DNA from: Bacteroides faecichinchillae JCM 17102
GTDB taxonomy: Bacteria; Bacteroidota; Bacteroidia; Bacteroidales; Bacteroidaceae
DNA length: 64,000 nt
Direction of reading: 5' to 3'
Assembly: GCF_000614145.1 (NCBI RefSeq)
Contig: NZ_BAKK01000001.1
Location: forward strand, 177,155 to 241,154
Shown piece by piece: positions 43,069-53,900 of the stretch; position 1 is the first letter of the stretch, and every line of letters starts with the position of its first letter. Position numbers and translations under genes: made by a program. The notes under the pieces were generated by a model. That model saw only the letters and a list, made by a program, of their open reading frames with translations. It was not told where the DNA came from and searched no databases.

Positions 43069-45410
43069 ATGATTCGAAAAATAATAATTGCTCTTTGGAT
43101 CTTATTCGCAGTCATTGTTGTGGCTGTTGCCACTATCTTTATTTCCATCTCAGAAGGTTGGATAGGGTATATGCCTCCTGTAGAGGAACTGGAAAATCCG
43201 AACTATAAATTTGCTACAGAAATCTTCTCGGAAGACGGGAAGGTGATGGGAACATTCTCCGTTGAAAAAAATAATCGTGTGTATAGTAGCTATTCTGACC
43301 TGTCACCGCATATTATCAATGCATTGATTGCTACGGAGGATGTCCGTTTTCCCAAACATTCCGGTATTGATGCAAAGGCTCTTACCCGAGCAATTATAAA
43401 ACGTGGATTATTGGGTCAGGAAAGTGCAGGTGGAGGTAGCACTATTTCGCAGCAGCTTGCTAAACAGCTTTTTACGAAAGAAGTGGCGAGTAATACATTG
43501 CAGCGTCTCTTGCAAAAACCGATTGAATGGGTCATTGCTGTGAAACTGGAACGTTACTACACGAAAGAAGAGATTCTCACACTGTATCTTAACAAGTTTG
43601 ATTTTCTAAATAACGCTGTAGGTATTAAAACTGCAGCATATACATATTTCGGCTGTGAACCAAAGGATTTAAAGATTGAACAGGCGGCTATGCTGATAGG
43701 AATGTGTCAGAATCCGTCACGATATAATCCTGTGTCCAGGAACCAAAAGATTCGTGATAATTCTTTGGGACGTCGTAATGTGGTTCTTTCGCAGATGTGT
43801 AAGGCCGGATATATTACGACAGCAGAACGTGACTCTTTACAGGCTCTTCCGTTGAAATTGGCTTATAACCGTGTAGACCACAAAGAAGGATTGGCAACTT
43901 ATTTTCGTGAATATCTCCGCATGATTATGACTGCTTCAAAACCTGATAAGAGTAACTATCGTGGTTGGCAAATGCAGAAATTTTATGAAGATTCTATCGC
44001 TTGGGAGACAGATCCATTGTACGGTTGGTGTAAGAAAAATAAAAAGAAAGACGGTACAAACTATAACATCTACACTGACGGGTTGAAGATTTATACCACA
44101 ATTGATTCACGTATGCAGCAATATGCTGAAGAAGCAGTCAGTGAGCATTTGGGGGAAACTCTGCAACCTCAGTTCTTCAAAGAGAAGGTAGGTAGTAAAA
44201 ATGCACCGTATGCCAGAGCTTTGCCTGCGTCAAAAGTAGAAGATTTGCTGAACAGAGCTATGAAGCAGAGCGAACGCTACAATGTAATGAAGGGTACAGG
44301 AGCTTCTGATGAGGAGATTCGTAAAGCATTCAATAAACCGGAAGAAATGACGGTTTTCTCTTGGACGGGACCAAAAGATACTATTATGACCCCGATGGAC
44401 TCCATTCGTTATTACAAACATTTCTTGCGTACAGGTTTCATGTCGATGGACCAATGAACGGGCATGTAAAGGCTTATGTGGGTGGTCCCGACTATGTTAA
44501 TTTCAAATATGATATGGCAATGGTCGGACGCCGTCAGGTGGGCTCTACTATTAAACCGTATTTGTACACATTGGCTATGGAAGATGGCTTTTCACCTTGC
44601 GATCAGGTACGTCACGTAGAACAAACTTTGATTACTGAAACCGGAGAACCATGGACACCGCGTAACGCCAATAACAAGCGTTATGGAGAAATGGTGACTT
44701 TGAAATGGGGACTTGCCTTTTCGGATAACTGGATTTCGGCTTATTTGATTAATAAAGTCACTCCACAGGCTTTAGTACGATTAATTCATAGCTTTGGTGT
44801 GCGCAATAAAGATATTCCGGCGGTATATTCACTCAGTCTTGGAGCTTGTGAAATTTCTGTCGGCGAGATGGTAAGTGCTTACACTGCATTCGTCAATAAA
44901 GGAGTACGGGTGTCTCCATTGTTTGTTACTCGTATTGAAGACAGCGAAGGTAATGTGATATCTACATTTACTCCGCAAATGAATGAAGTAATTAGTCTTT
45001 CAAGTGCCTATAAAATGCTTGTTATGTTGCGCGCTGTTATCAACGAAGGAACCGGTGGACGCGTCCGCCGTTATGGAATTACTGCCGATATGGGTGGTAA
45101 AACAGGAACAACCAATGATAACTCCGATGCTTGGTTTATGGGTATTACCCCATCGCTGGTATCCGGTTGCTGGGTAGGAGGAGATGAACGGGATATTCAC
45201 TTTGGTGCTATGAGCAACGGACAAGGTGCTGCTGCTGCATTGCCTATCTGGGCTAAATACATGAAGAAAGTATATGATGATCCGAATTTGGGATATAGCC
45301 AGAAGCAAACGTTCGATCTTCCTGAAGGGTTTGACCCCTGTGGGGATGATTCGGAACTTTCGGATGAAGGATTTATTGAAGAAAGCGGATTGGATGACTT
45401 GTTTAATTGA
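43069..45410 (+). CDS. Class A penicillin-binding protein, PBP1A type (frameshifted)
   Basis: A bifunctional peptidoglycan glycosyltransferase and transpeptidase. One N-terminal membrane helix, then the GT51 domain with ALIATEDVRFPKHSGID and GGGSTISQQLAKQLF, then the transpeptidase domain with S-x-x-K as GSTIKPYLY, SDN in AFSDNWIS and KTGTT. Restored length is about 780 residues from 43069. One C is missing near 44452 (GACCCAATG reads GACCAATG, in SMDPMNGHV), splitting the protein between domains. Its stop overlaps folK by four bases. Confidence 0.92.
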
Positions 45411-45817
45411 TAATGGATAATAATCCCACTCATCATCAGTGTATAATTTGCATAGGGAGCAATTACCACAAAAGGGAGAATCTGGCTTTTGCACGACACA
45501 AGTTGTCGGAGCTGTTTACTTCTATTTGTTTTGCACCAGAGCAGGAAACCAAACCGTTGTATTTTAAAAATCAGACGCTATTCTCTAATCAGGTTGCTGT
45601 ATTCTTTTCTGACAAAAGAGAGGAGGAGGTGATAAACATACTGAAAGAGATAGAAAGTTCTGCCGGAAGACAACCGGGAGATAAAGAAGACGAAAAAGTA
45701 TGTCTCGATATTGACTTGCTTTTATATGATAACCGAATTTTAAAACCGGAAGATTGGGAACGGGAATATGTGCAACAATCATTACCTAATCTCCATTTTC
45801 CATTACGTATAAAATAG
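45407..45817 (+). CDS. folK: Dihydropterin pyrophosphokinase (HPPK), short form
   Basis: Transfers pyrophosphate from ATP to hydroxymethyldihydropterin in folate synthesis. 136 residues against about 159 in E. coli. The N-terminal CIGSNYHKRENL and the metal-binding aspartates in VCLDIDLLLYDN are kept, while the C-terminal part after that motif is shortened. The start overlaps the PBP gene (ATGA). Kept as folK because the active-site aspartates are intact; a divergent relative cannot be excluded. Confidence 0.75.
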   Translation: MIMDNNPTHHQCIICIGSNYHKRENLAFARHKLSELFTSICFAPEQETKPLYFKNQTLFSNQVAVFFSDKREEEVINILKEIESSAGRQPGDKEDEKVCLDIDLLLYDNRILKPEDWEREYVQQSLPNLHFPLRIK

Positions 45818-46570
45818 ATGAAATTTCTGGGAATTATACCTGCCCGTTATGCATCCACCCGTTTTCCTGCAAAACCGTTGGCTATGTTGGGCGGCAAAAC
45901 AGTGATACAGCGTGTATATGAACAAGTAGTAGGTGTGTTGGATGATGCTTATGTAGCTACTGATGACGAACGTATTGAAGCTGCAGTAAAAGCCTTTGGA
46001 GGAAAAGTTGTGATGACTTCTGTCGATCATAAGAGTGGTACGGACCGTTGTTACGAAGCATGTATGAAGATTGGTGGAGACTTTGATGTGATAGTCAATA
46101 TACAAGGAGACGAACCTTTTATCCAGCCTTCGCAACTAAATGCTGTAAAAGCCTGCTTTGAAGATTTAACTACACAGATTGCTACGTTGGTCAAACCGTT
46201 TACTGCAGAGGATGCATTTGTTGCTTTGGAGAATGTGAACTCTCCGAAAGTAGTAGTCAATAAGAACTGGAATGCGTTGTATTTCAGTCGTTCTATCATC
46301 CCTTATCAGCGTAATGTCGACCAAACAGATTGGTTGAAGAACCATATTTATTACAAACATATTGGTTTGTATGCTTACCGTACAGAAGTATTAAAAGAGA
46401 TCACCGCTTTACCACAATCCTCTCTGGAACTGGCTGAATCATTGGAGCAACTCCGTTGGTTAGAGAATGGGTACAAAATAAAGGTGGGAATCAGTGAAGT
46501 AGAAACTATTGGTATTGATACTCCTCAAGATCTTGAACGCGCAGAAGAATTTCTGAAAAACAGATTATAA
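45818..46570 (+). CDS. kdsB: 3-deoxy-manno-octulosonate cytidylyltransferase
   Basis: Activates Kdo as CMP-Kdo for lipid A-core assembly. 250 residues with the nucleotidyltransferase start IIPARYASTRFPAKPLAMLGG split around the glycine loop, VNIQGDEPFI for metal binding, and GIDTPQDLERAEEF at the end. It begins directly after the folK stop and is followed by the M16 gene two nt later, so one operon. Confidence 0.96.
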   Translation: MKFLGIIPARYASTRFPAKPLAMLGGKTVIQRVYEQVVGVLDDAYVATDDERIEAAVKAFGGKVVMTSVDHKSGTDRCYEACMKIGGDFDVIVNIQGDEPFIQPSQLNAVKACFEDLTTQIATLVKPFTAEDAFVALENVNSPKVVVNKNWNALYFSRSIIPYQRNVDQTDWLKNHIYYKHIGLYAYRTEVLKEITALPQSSLELAESLEQLRWLENGYKIKVGISEVETIGIDTPQDLERAEEFLKNRL

Positions 46571-46572
46571 AC

Positions 46573-47856
46573 ATGGATCGTACGATACAACCTGAAATAC
46601 AAGCCATGAAGGACTTTAGCATACTTCCTCCTGTCCGGACTACTTTGCCGAATGGTATTCCATTGGCTGTGATCAATGCAGGAGAACAGGAAGTGGTGCG
46701 TATGGATATTCTTTTTGCCGGAGGACGCTGGCATCAATCTCAGAAGTTACAGTCATTGTTTACTAACCGGATGTTGCGTGAGGGTACACGTAAATATACA
46801 ACTGCCACGATTGCTGAAAAACTGGATTATTATGGTTCATGGCTGGAACTTTCCAGTTCATCGGAGTATGCCTATCTTACGATTTATTCGTTAAATAAAT
46901 ATGTAGCTGAAACGTTGGAAGTGGTGGAATCCATGATTAAGGAACCCCTTTTTCCTGAAAAGGAGTTGAACACTATTTTAGATACTAATATACAGCAATA
47001 TTTAGTAAATAGTTCGAAGGTTGATTTCCTGGCGCAACGTAGCCTGTTGCAAGCGCTCTATGGAGAGCAGCATCCATGCGGACAGGTTGTTATGGAAGAT
47101 GATTATCGTGTTATCAAACCGGAAGTGTTGCATAGTTTCTACCAAGAATATTACCATTCGGGCAATTGTTTCATCTTCTTGTCGGGCAAAGTAACTTCGG
47201 AGATAATTCGGCGGGTAACGGATGCATTTGGATATCCTTTCGGAATGTATCAGCAGAGGGCTGTTCGACCTGAGTTTCCTTTCACTGCCATTCCTGAAAA
47301 ACGAGTTTTTACAGAGCGGGAAGATGCTTTGCAAAGCGCTGTGAAAATGGGTTGTACTACTATCACCCGTACACATCCTGATTACTTGAAGTTGCGAGTT
47401 CTGATGACTTTGTTCGGAGGATATTTCGGCAGTCGTCTAATGTCTAATATTCGTGAAGAGAAGGGATATACTTACGGTATTTCGGCAGGAATCATGTCTT
47501 ATCCAGATAGCGGTTTGTTGGGTATCTCAACGGAAACTGCCAACGAATATGTGGAACCGTTGATACAGGAAGTTTATCATGAAATAGACAGATTGCATCA
47601 AGAACCTGTTACTTTGGAAGAGCTTACAATGGTACGTAACTATATGCTGGGAGAGATGTGCCGTAATTATGAATCGCCTTTTTCATTGTCGGATGCATGG
47701 ATATTTATCGCTACGTCCGGTTTGGATGATGAGTATTTTTCCCGTTCTTTGCAGGCTGTTAATGAGGTCACGACGCAGGAAATTCAGGAATTGGCACAAC
47801 GTTATTTGTGCAAAGAGACATTAAAAGAGGTCATTGCAGGTAAAAAGTTGTCATAA
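46573..47856 (+). CDS. M16-family protein lacking the zinc-binding motif
   Basis: 427 residues of the pitrilysin/insulinase fold. Where active M16 enzymes have HxxEH ahead of M-x-x-x-G-T, this protein reads LFTNRMLREGT, so the zinc ligands are absent. The C-terminal half keeps GSRLMSNIREEKGYTYGIS, the R/Y substrate-binding signature. Such proteins usually pair with an active M16 subunit, but no such partner is in this window. Cytoplasmic (no signal peptide). Same operon as kdsB. Confidence 0.82.
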   Translation: MDRTIQPEIQAMKDFSILPPVRTTLPNGIPLAVINAGEQEVVRMDILFAGGRWHQSQKLQSLFTNRMLREGTRKYTTATIAEKLDYYGSWLELSSSSEYAYLTIYSLNKYVAETLEVVESMIKEPLFPEKELNTILDTNIQQYLVNSSKVDFLAQRSLLQALYGEQHPCGQVVMEDDYRVIKPEVLHSFYQEYYHSGNCFIFLSGKVTSEIIRRVTDAFGYPFGMYQQRAVRPEFPFTAIPEKRVFTEREDALQSAVKMGCTTITRTHPDYLKLRVLMTLFGGYFGSRLMSNIREEKGYTYGISAGIMSYPDSGLLGISTETANEYVEPLIQEVYHEIDRLHQEPVTLEELTMVRNYMLGEMCRNYESPFSLSDAWIFIATSGLDDEYFSRSLQAVNEVTTQEIQELAQRYLCKETLKEVIAGKKLS

Positions 47857-47936
47857 TTTGCTTTCCGATAGGGTAGTTTTTGGCAGAGAAATTGTATCTT
47901 TGTCCAAATTGTAATTTTAAGCATAATAGCACATCA

Positions 47937-49115
47937 ATGAGGAAATATCTATATACTACACTTTTTCTTGTTCTTATTGCCCAAGGGGGAGTGATGGCTC
48001 AAGACACAATCATCACTAACAAAGGAGGCGGATTTTTTGAGAAACTGAAAGGCACATTCTCTTCGGAATTAAAAATCGGGAACTATACATTCAAAGATGG
48101 TAGTGTATATACCGGAGAAATGAAGAGTCGTAAACCAAATGGTAAAGGGAAAACGGTTTTTAAAAACGGTGATGTTTATGAGGGGGAATATGTGAAAGGT
48201 AAGCGCGAAGGTTATGGCATTTATTCTTTTCCTGATGGAGAGAAATATGAAGGGCAGTGGTATCAAGACCAGCAACATGGAAAAGGTATTTATTACTTTA
48301 TGAATAACAACCGCTACGACGGTATGTGGTATCAGGACTACCAGCAGGGTGAAGGCACCATGTATTATCATAACGGCGACTTATACGTAGGGCATTGGGC
48401 AAATGATAAGCGTGAAGGTGAAGGTACTTACACGTGGGCAAATGGTGCCCAATATACCGGCCAGTGGAAAAATGATAAGAAAAATGGTAAAGGTACTATG
48501 GTCTGGGATGACAGTTCGAAGTACGAAGGTGATTGGAAAGATGATGTTCGTCATGGAAAAGGAGTTTTTGAATATATCAATGGAGATAAATACGAAGGTG
48601 ACTGGAAAGATGATATCCAACATGGGAAAGGTACTTATCATTTTCATACAGGCGATCGTTACGAAGGTTCTTATCTTTTGGGAGAGCGTACGGGAGAGGG
48701 AGTCTACTACCACGCCAATGGTGATAAATATGTAGGAAACTTCAAAGATGGTATGCAGGATGGTAAAGGTACATTTACCTGGGCAAACGGTGCAGTTTAT
48801 GAAGGAGAGTGGAAAGATAATAAACGTCAGGGCCATGGTATGTATAAGTGGAGCAATGGAGACGTTTATGAAGGTGAATGGAAAGACAATCGTCCGAATG
48901 GTCAGGGTACTCTCAATACCATTTCCGGAATGCAATATAAAGGTAATTTCAAAGATGGGCTGGAAGATGGTCAGGGCGTACAAGTTGATAAGGACGGAAA
49001 TCGTTTTGATGGCTTCTTTAAACAAGGGAAAAAAGACGGTCCTTTCGTTGAAACGGATAAGGATGGAAAGCTAATCAAGAAGGGTAATTACAAGAATGGA
49101 AGATTAGCGAATTAG
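47937..49115 (+). CDS. MORN-repeat exported protein
   Basis: About 392 residues from ATG 47937, chosen because it gives a signal peptide (YTTLFLVLIAQGGVMAQ) and lies 35 nt after the -7 box TATCTTTG (47895-47902). From about residue 50 to the end there are roughly fourteen MORN repeats of 23 residues, each like NGDKYEGDWKDDxxHGKGTY. Exported MORN proteins in bacteria are of unclear function and are probably periplasmic or on the cell surface. Followed by a terminator. Confidence 0.88.
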   Translation: MRKYLYTTLFLVLIAQGGVMAQDTIITNKGGGFFEKLKGTFSSELKIGNYTFKDGSVYTGEMKSRKPNGKGKTVFKNGDVYEGEYVKGKREGYGIYSFPDGEKYEGQWYQDQQHGKGIYYFMNNNRYDGMWYQDYQQGEGTMYYHNGDLYVGHWANDKREGEGTYTWANGAQYTGQWKNDKKNGKGTMVWDDSSKYEGDWKDDVRHGKGVFEYINGDKYEGDWKDDIQHGKGTYHFHTGDRYEGSYLLGERTGEGVYYHANGDKYVGNFKDGMQDGKGTFTWANGAVYEGEWKDNKRQGHGMYKWSNGDVYEGEWKDNRPNGQGTLNTISGMQYKGNFKDGLEDGQGVQVDKDGNRFDGFFKQGKKDGPFVETDKDGKLIKKGNYKNGRLAN

Positions 49116-49144
49116 TATTTGTATAATAAGGAGATTAGGATAAA

Positions 49145-49186
49145 AGAGTCTAATGGAGATTGTGCTTCATTAGACTCTCTTTTTTT
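49145..49186 (+). terminator. Intrinsic terminator of the MORN gene
   Basis: AGAGTCTAATG (49145-49155) pairs with CATTAGACTCT (49168-49178), followed by CTTTTTTT. Confidence 0.9.
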
Positions 49187-49259
49187 GTTATACTTTTTAA
49201 TAAATGAGTTATACTGTTTTAATAAAGAGGATAAAGCACTAAAAAAAGTTGCTATAAAC

Positions 49260-49290
49260 AAAAGAGGTCAAAACGCTGTCACAACCTCTT
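49260..49290 (+). repeat. Hairpin repeat copy A, related to the prs terminator
   Basis: AAGAGGT and ACCTCTT flank CAAAACGCTGTCAC. The same core, in opposite orientation and with four extra bases, occurs at 49751-49783, so the two form inverted copies about 460 nt apart. Confidence 0.5.
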
Positions 49291-49415
49291 ATTGGTTATC
49301 CTATAATTGATTTGATTACTTCTTTTCCCATAGGCTATTAATAAATAAGTTCCTTTCTATTAAGATCTAACTTCTTTTTCTTTATTGGAAAAGTTATTTT
49401 CTATTTGACATAAAC

Positions 49416-49542
49416 TATAAATGCAGGTTTTGATTTTATAAACGCAAGTTTCGTTTTTATAAATGGAACTTGCGTTTATAAGAACGGAACTTGTGTTTAT
49501 AGATTTTTCTTTAATAATCAAAAGTTTATTATTAAAGAAAAA
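49416..49542. repeat. Four 21-bp repeats followed by a 15-bp-arm hairpin
   Basis: Units begin with TATAA at 49416, 49437, 49458, 49477 and a partial one at 49498 (periods 21, 21, 19, 21) and share the core GCAAGTT/GGAACTT with TGTTT or CGTTT. TATAAACGCAAGTT (49437-49450) is perfectly inverted near 49467-49480. It is followed by TTTTTCTTTAATAAT (49504-49518) and its complement ending near 49542. No gene overlaps. The rest of 49187-49752 shows nothing else. Confidence 0.6.
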
Positions 49543-49752
49543 GAAGTTTGTCCTTACTAGAGAGGAATTTATCTGTTCATACTTTAGCAATCAAGTAATA
49601 TAGCTAATAGCTCATAGAAAATATCTATTGGAGTAATGGTAATAGGTGATAGATCGGGTGATAGGTTGATAGAGAAAATGATGTCTTTTGTTTGGAGGGG
49701 ATAGGATAAAGAAAAAAATGAGTATTAACTTCAAGATTCTTGAATATAGAAA

Positions 49753-49779
49753 AGGTTGTGTCAGCGTTTGACACAACCT
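49753..49779 (-). terminator. Probable terminator of prs
   Basis: AGGTTGTGTCA and TGACACAACCT pair perfectly (11 bp, five-base loop) 25 nt beyond the prs stop. On the minus strand it is followed by TTTTCTATA. Confidence 0.7.
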
Positions 49780-49803
49780 CTTGTCTTATTAAGTCTTTGG
49801 TTC

Positions 49804-50742
49804 TTAGATAATGTACTGTGAACTAATAGACTCATTGCTTACAACTCGTCTGATCGTTTCAGCAAACATATCAGCAATACTTAATTGTTTAACCTTTGCA
49901 CATTTCTTAGTATAAGGAATACTGTCAGTAAATACCATTTCAGTCAAACCTGATTCCTGTACACGAAATGAAGCAGGGTCAGACATTACGCAGTGGCTGG
50001 CGATAGCACGTACAGACGCTGCTCCGGCTTCCATCATAATGTTTGCAGCTTTGGTGATTGTTCCTGCGGTATCTACGATATCGTCGATCAACACGACATT
50101 CTTACCTTTTACGTCACCAATGATTTGCATAGAAGCAACTTCATTTGCTTTTTCACGTGATTTATTGCAAAGTACCAATGGTACGCCTAGATATTTAGAG
50201 AAAGTGCTGGCACGCTTTGAACCTCCTACGTCCGGTGTAGCAATCACCAGTTCGTCTAATTTCAAAGACTGAATATATGGGAGGAATACGGCAGAAGCAT
50301 ACAAATGGTCAACCGGAATATTAAAAAATCCTTGGATCTGATCTGCATGCAAATCCATAGTGATCAAGCGGTCGATACCTGCTACTGCAAGCAGATCAGC
50401 TACCAGTTTAGCGCCGATAGATACACGTGGTTTGTCTTTTCTGTCCTGACGAGCCCATCCGAAGTAAGGGATGACAGCTACAACTGTTTTTGCTGACGCA
50501 CGTTTGGCAGCATCAATCATCAGGAGAAGTTCCATTAAATTGTCTGAATTTGGGAAAGTAGATTGGACTAGGAATACATTGGAACCACGAATTGATTCTT
50601 CGTAAGAAACTGCAAATTCACCATCTGCAAAATGGGTGATGTTCATATTTCCTAGAGGACAATTTAGGCTTGCGCAGATTTTCTCTGCGAGATATCTCGA
50701 GTTCGTTCCCGAGAATACCATAAAGGGTGCTTTTTCGCTCAT
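49804..50742 (-). CDS. prs: Ribose-phosphate pyrophosphokinase
   Basis: Makes PRPP from ribose 5-phosphate and ATP for nucleotide and histidine synthesis. 312 residues. The start is MVFSGTNSRYLAEKI after a short leader; the catalytic flexible-loop region FGWARQDRKDKPR, DLHADQIQGFF and the PRPP loop VLIDDIVDTAGT are intact. A -7 box TACCTTTG lies at 50786-50779 on the minus strand. Confidence 0.96.
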   Translation of the reverse strand: MSEKAPFMVFSGTNSRYLAEKICASLNCPLGNMNITHFADGEFAVSYEESIRGSNVFLVQSTFPNSDNLMELLLMIDAAKRASAKTVVAVIPYFGWARQDRKDKPRVSIGAKLVADLLAVAGIDRLITMDLHADQIQGFFNIPVDHLYASAVFLPYIQSLKLDELVIATPDVGGSKRASTFSKYLGVPLVLCNKSREKANEVASMQIIGDVKGKNVVLIDDIVDTAGTITKAANIMMEAGAASVRAIASHCVMSDPASFRVQESGLTEMVFTDSIPYTKKCAKVKQLSIADMFAETIRRVVSNESISSQYII

Positions 50743-50911
50743 TGTGTAATAGTTGTTACCTATTTGTTAATTTGCCTGCAAAGGTAGGAATTTCTCTTAT
50801 CATTTTGAAAGACTTACTATAGAAAAAATAATTTTCCCTCCAACTTATCGGAAATATTCGTAGATTTGCGTATCAATAGTTGGATGATTGTTAATGGAAA
50901 ACAGATAATGA

Positions 50912-53900
50912 ATGATGGGAAAGGATTCTTTAAGTAATAATAGAGAGCTAATGATGGGGAATGAAAGGTGGCGTAATTCATTTTCAATGGTGCCTTTTTC
51001 GTTATCCGTTATTTTCTTTCCGTTGAGTTTTTTGTTACTACTTTCCATTTTTTTCTCGTGCACTGATATGGTTCCTACCAAAGAAGTGCGATTGATCGAT
51101 TCATTGAATGGTAAAGCTTATGCTTACCGTTATAGAAATCTGGACTCCTCCTATAAATATGCAGATCAGGCTTATCGGAAAATAAGTTTATATAAATCAG
51201 GAAAAGCAGAAGCGTCAAATAATCTTGGTTTTTGTGCTTTTATGAATATGGATTTTGAACGTGCCGAAGCTTACCATAAGGAAGTATATAAATTGACCAA
51301 GAATGAATTGGAATTACTGATTGCCGATATCGGACTGATGAAGATATGCCAGCGTACGTCTATGAATAAAGAGTTTTATGACTACCGTAACAGTGCCCTT
51401 CGGCGTATGAAGCGTATACGGGAAGAAAGTGATCTTTTTGCCGACCGACACGAGACACTTCGTCTGAATTATGCTTTTACGGAATTCTTTATCGTCTCAT
51501 CCATTTATTACTATTATCTCCAGCAACGTCAAGAAGCGATGACTTCTCTTGATAGTATTACGGAGGAGGCTTTAGAGGATACGAACCAATTACTTTATTA
51601 TCATTATATCAAAGGTTCAGCCTCACTTGTTGAAGCAGATACTCCGGAAGAAAGAAAATTGAATGAATTTGAAGAACTTTATACGACGTGGAAATTGGCT
51701 GTTCAAAGTAATCATCCTTATTTTGAAGGTAACAGTTTACAGGCTTTGGCTAACATGATGGCTTCTCCCTCTAATTTTGAGTTCTTTCGTACAAGAAGAA
51801 TACATGGATTGGAGCAGTTTGGCTTTCCGGTAGATACATTGTTACCTTTCCGTATGGCTCAAGTTGCACTTGAGAAATTTTGCGACTATAAAGATTTATA
51901 TCAGATTGCCGGAGCTTATGTGACTATCGGTAAATATCTGAATGAGCATGGATGTTATTCAGAAGCATTGGATACGCTTACGAAAGCGTTGGATTGTGTG
52001 AATTATCATCATATACATTATTATCACCATGAGGCGGATTCATTAGATAACCTTCTTCCTTATACGGAAGGAGATACTATTTTTACTGGAGTTCCATGGT
52101 TTGGGCACGAACATGTAAAGACTGTTCCGGAATGGATTTCGCGTATTCGGGAACAGTTAAGTGTTTCGTATGCTGGACTGGGAGTGAAGTATGCTTCAAA
52201 TTATAACCGGAATGTATATTTGGATATTCTGAAATATACCCGTCAAGATAAAGAGCTTGAAAGCCGGAGTCTTTCATTAGAAGCTGATTCTAGACAAATG
52301 ACAATTGTGTTGTTTTTAGTCATTGCAGGGCTGATGTTAGTGATTATTCTTTGCTGGTTCTTCAATAAACGATCCAAAGTTAGAAATCAAGTTGATGTAG
52401 CGCGTTTGCAACATATTCTGTCTCTCTGTCGTGATATCACTTCATCTATTCCGATGAATGTTCCGTTAATTCAAGAGGGAATCGATCAATTATTTGGGAA
52501 GGGACGTTTAATCTTGGAAGTTCATGAAGAGAAAAAAGCTTCACTTGTACCTTTACATCGGCTACATCATGATGAGAAGGCTTTGATACATCTGCTAGAA
52601 CCATATATAGAATGGGCGGCTGATAATGAACAAATGCTGGAAGCGTTAAGCGAAGAACGAATGCAGCTAGAGAAACAGCGGTATGTCTACGAACAACATA
52701 TAGCTAGTAACAAGCGACAGAATCTTATAAAAAAGGCATGTCTGGCAATTGTAGATGGTATTAATCCGTATATTGACCGTATTCTGAATGAGTACATAAA
52801 CTGACGGAAAGAGGGTATATTGACAATGAAGAGATAAAGAAAGAGAAGTATCAGTATATCGATGAGTTAGTTACAACGATCAATGAATATAATGATATTC
52901 TTGCTCTTTGGATTAAGATGAAGCAGGGTACACTTAGCTTGAATATTGAAACGTTCAGTCTGAATGAACTGTTTGATTTGTTGGGTAAAGGCAGGAGAGC
53001 TTTTGAAATGAAAAAGCAGAAACTCGAAATAGAACCTACTAAGGCTATGGTAAAGGCCGATCGAGCACTGACTTTGTTTATGATCAATACATTGGCTGAA
53101 AATGCTCGTAAATATACTTCTGAAGGTGGGACTATTAAAGTATATGCCACTACTACAGAAAACTATGTTGAGATTTCTGTTGAAGATAACGGTCCTGGAA
53201 TTTCTGCAGAAGATGTCTCTCATATCATTGGTGAAAAGGTGTATGATTCACGTGCTATCGGTATGAAAGAGGCAATTGATCCGGAAGAACTGAAAGAGAA
53301 TAAAGGAAGTGGATTCGGATTAATGAATTGTAAGGGAATCATAGAGAAATATAAGAAAACTAATGAACTGTTTCATGTTTGTTTATTTAATGTAAAGAGT
53401 GAGCCTGGGAAAGGAAGCCGTTTTTATTTTCGTCTTCCTACAGGAATACGTAAAGTAATTGTAGTACTATTTTGCTTGTTGCTACCTACTTGGATAGGAT
53501 CTTGTATATATGATCCGATTCCTCCAATATTGCAAGGAAATGATTCGATTGTGATAGTTACTGATTCTGCTTATAATGTATTGTTAGATGAAGCTTCTGC
53601 TTATGCGGATTTTGCTTATGAAGCAAATAAAGATGGGCAATATGTGGATGCATTACATTATATTGATTCAGCGATTGTATTGCTGAATGAACATCATTGG
53701 GAATATGCAGATTCGTTGCATTCGAAACGATATATGAAACTGATAGGTGAGGGAACCCCTGCCGAGATTCAGTGGTGGAATGATTACTTTGATTCGGACT
53801 ATCATGTTATTCTGGATATAAGGAATGAAGCGGCAGTTGCTTTTTTGGCATTGAACCAGCTGGATGGATACAATTATAATAACTCTGCATATACTGATTT

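Noticed and set aside
48069..49074. Long frames on both strands within the MORN gene
   Set aside because: They follow from the regular 69-bp repeat of the MORN gene and give low-complexity translations.
49416..49500. CRISPR array from the 21-bp repeats
   Set aside because: Units are contiguous without spacers, imperfect, and no cas gene is present.
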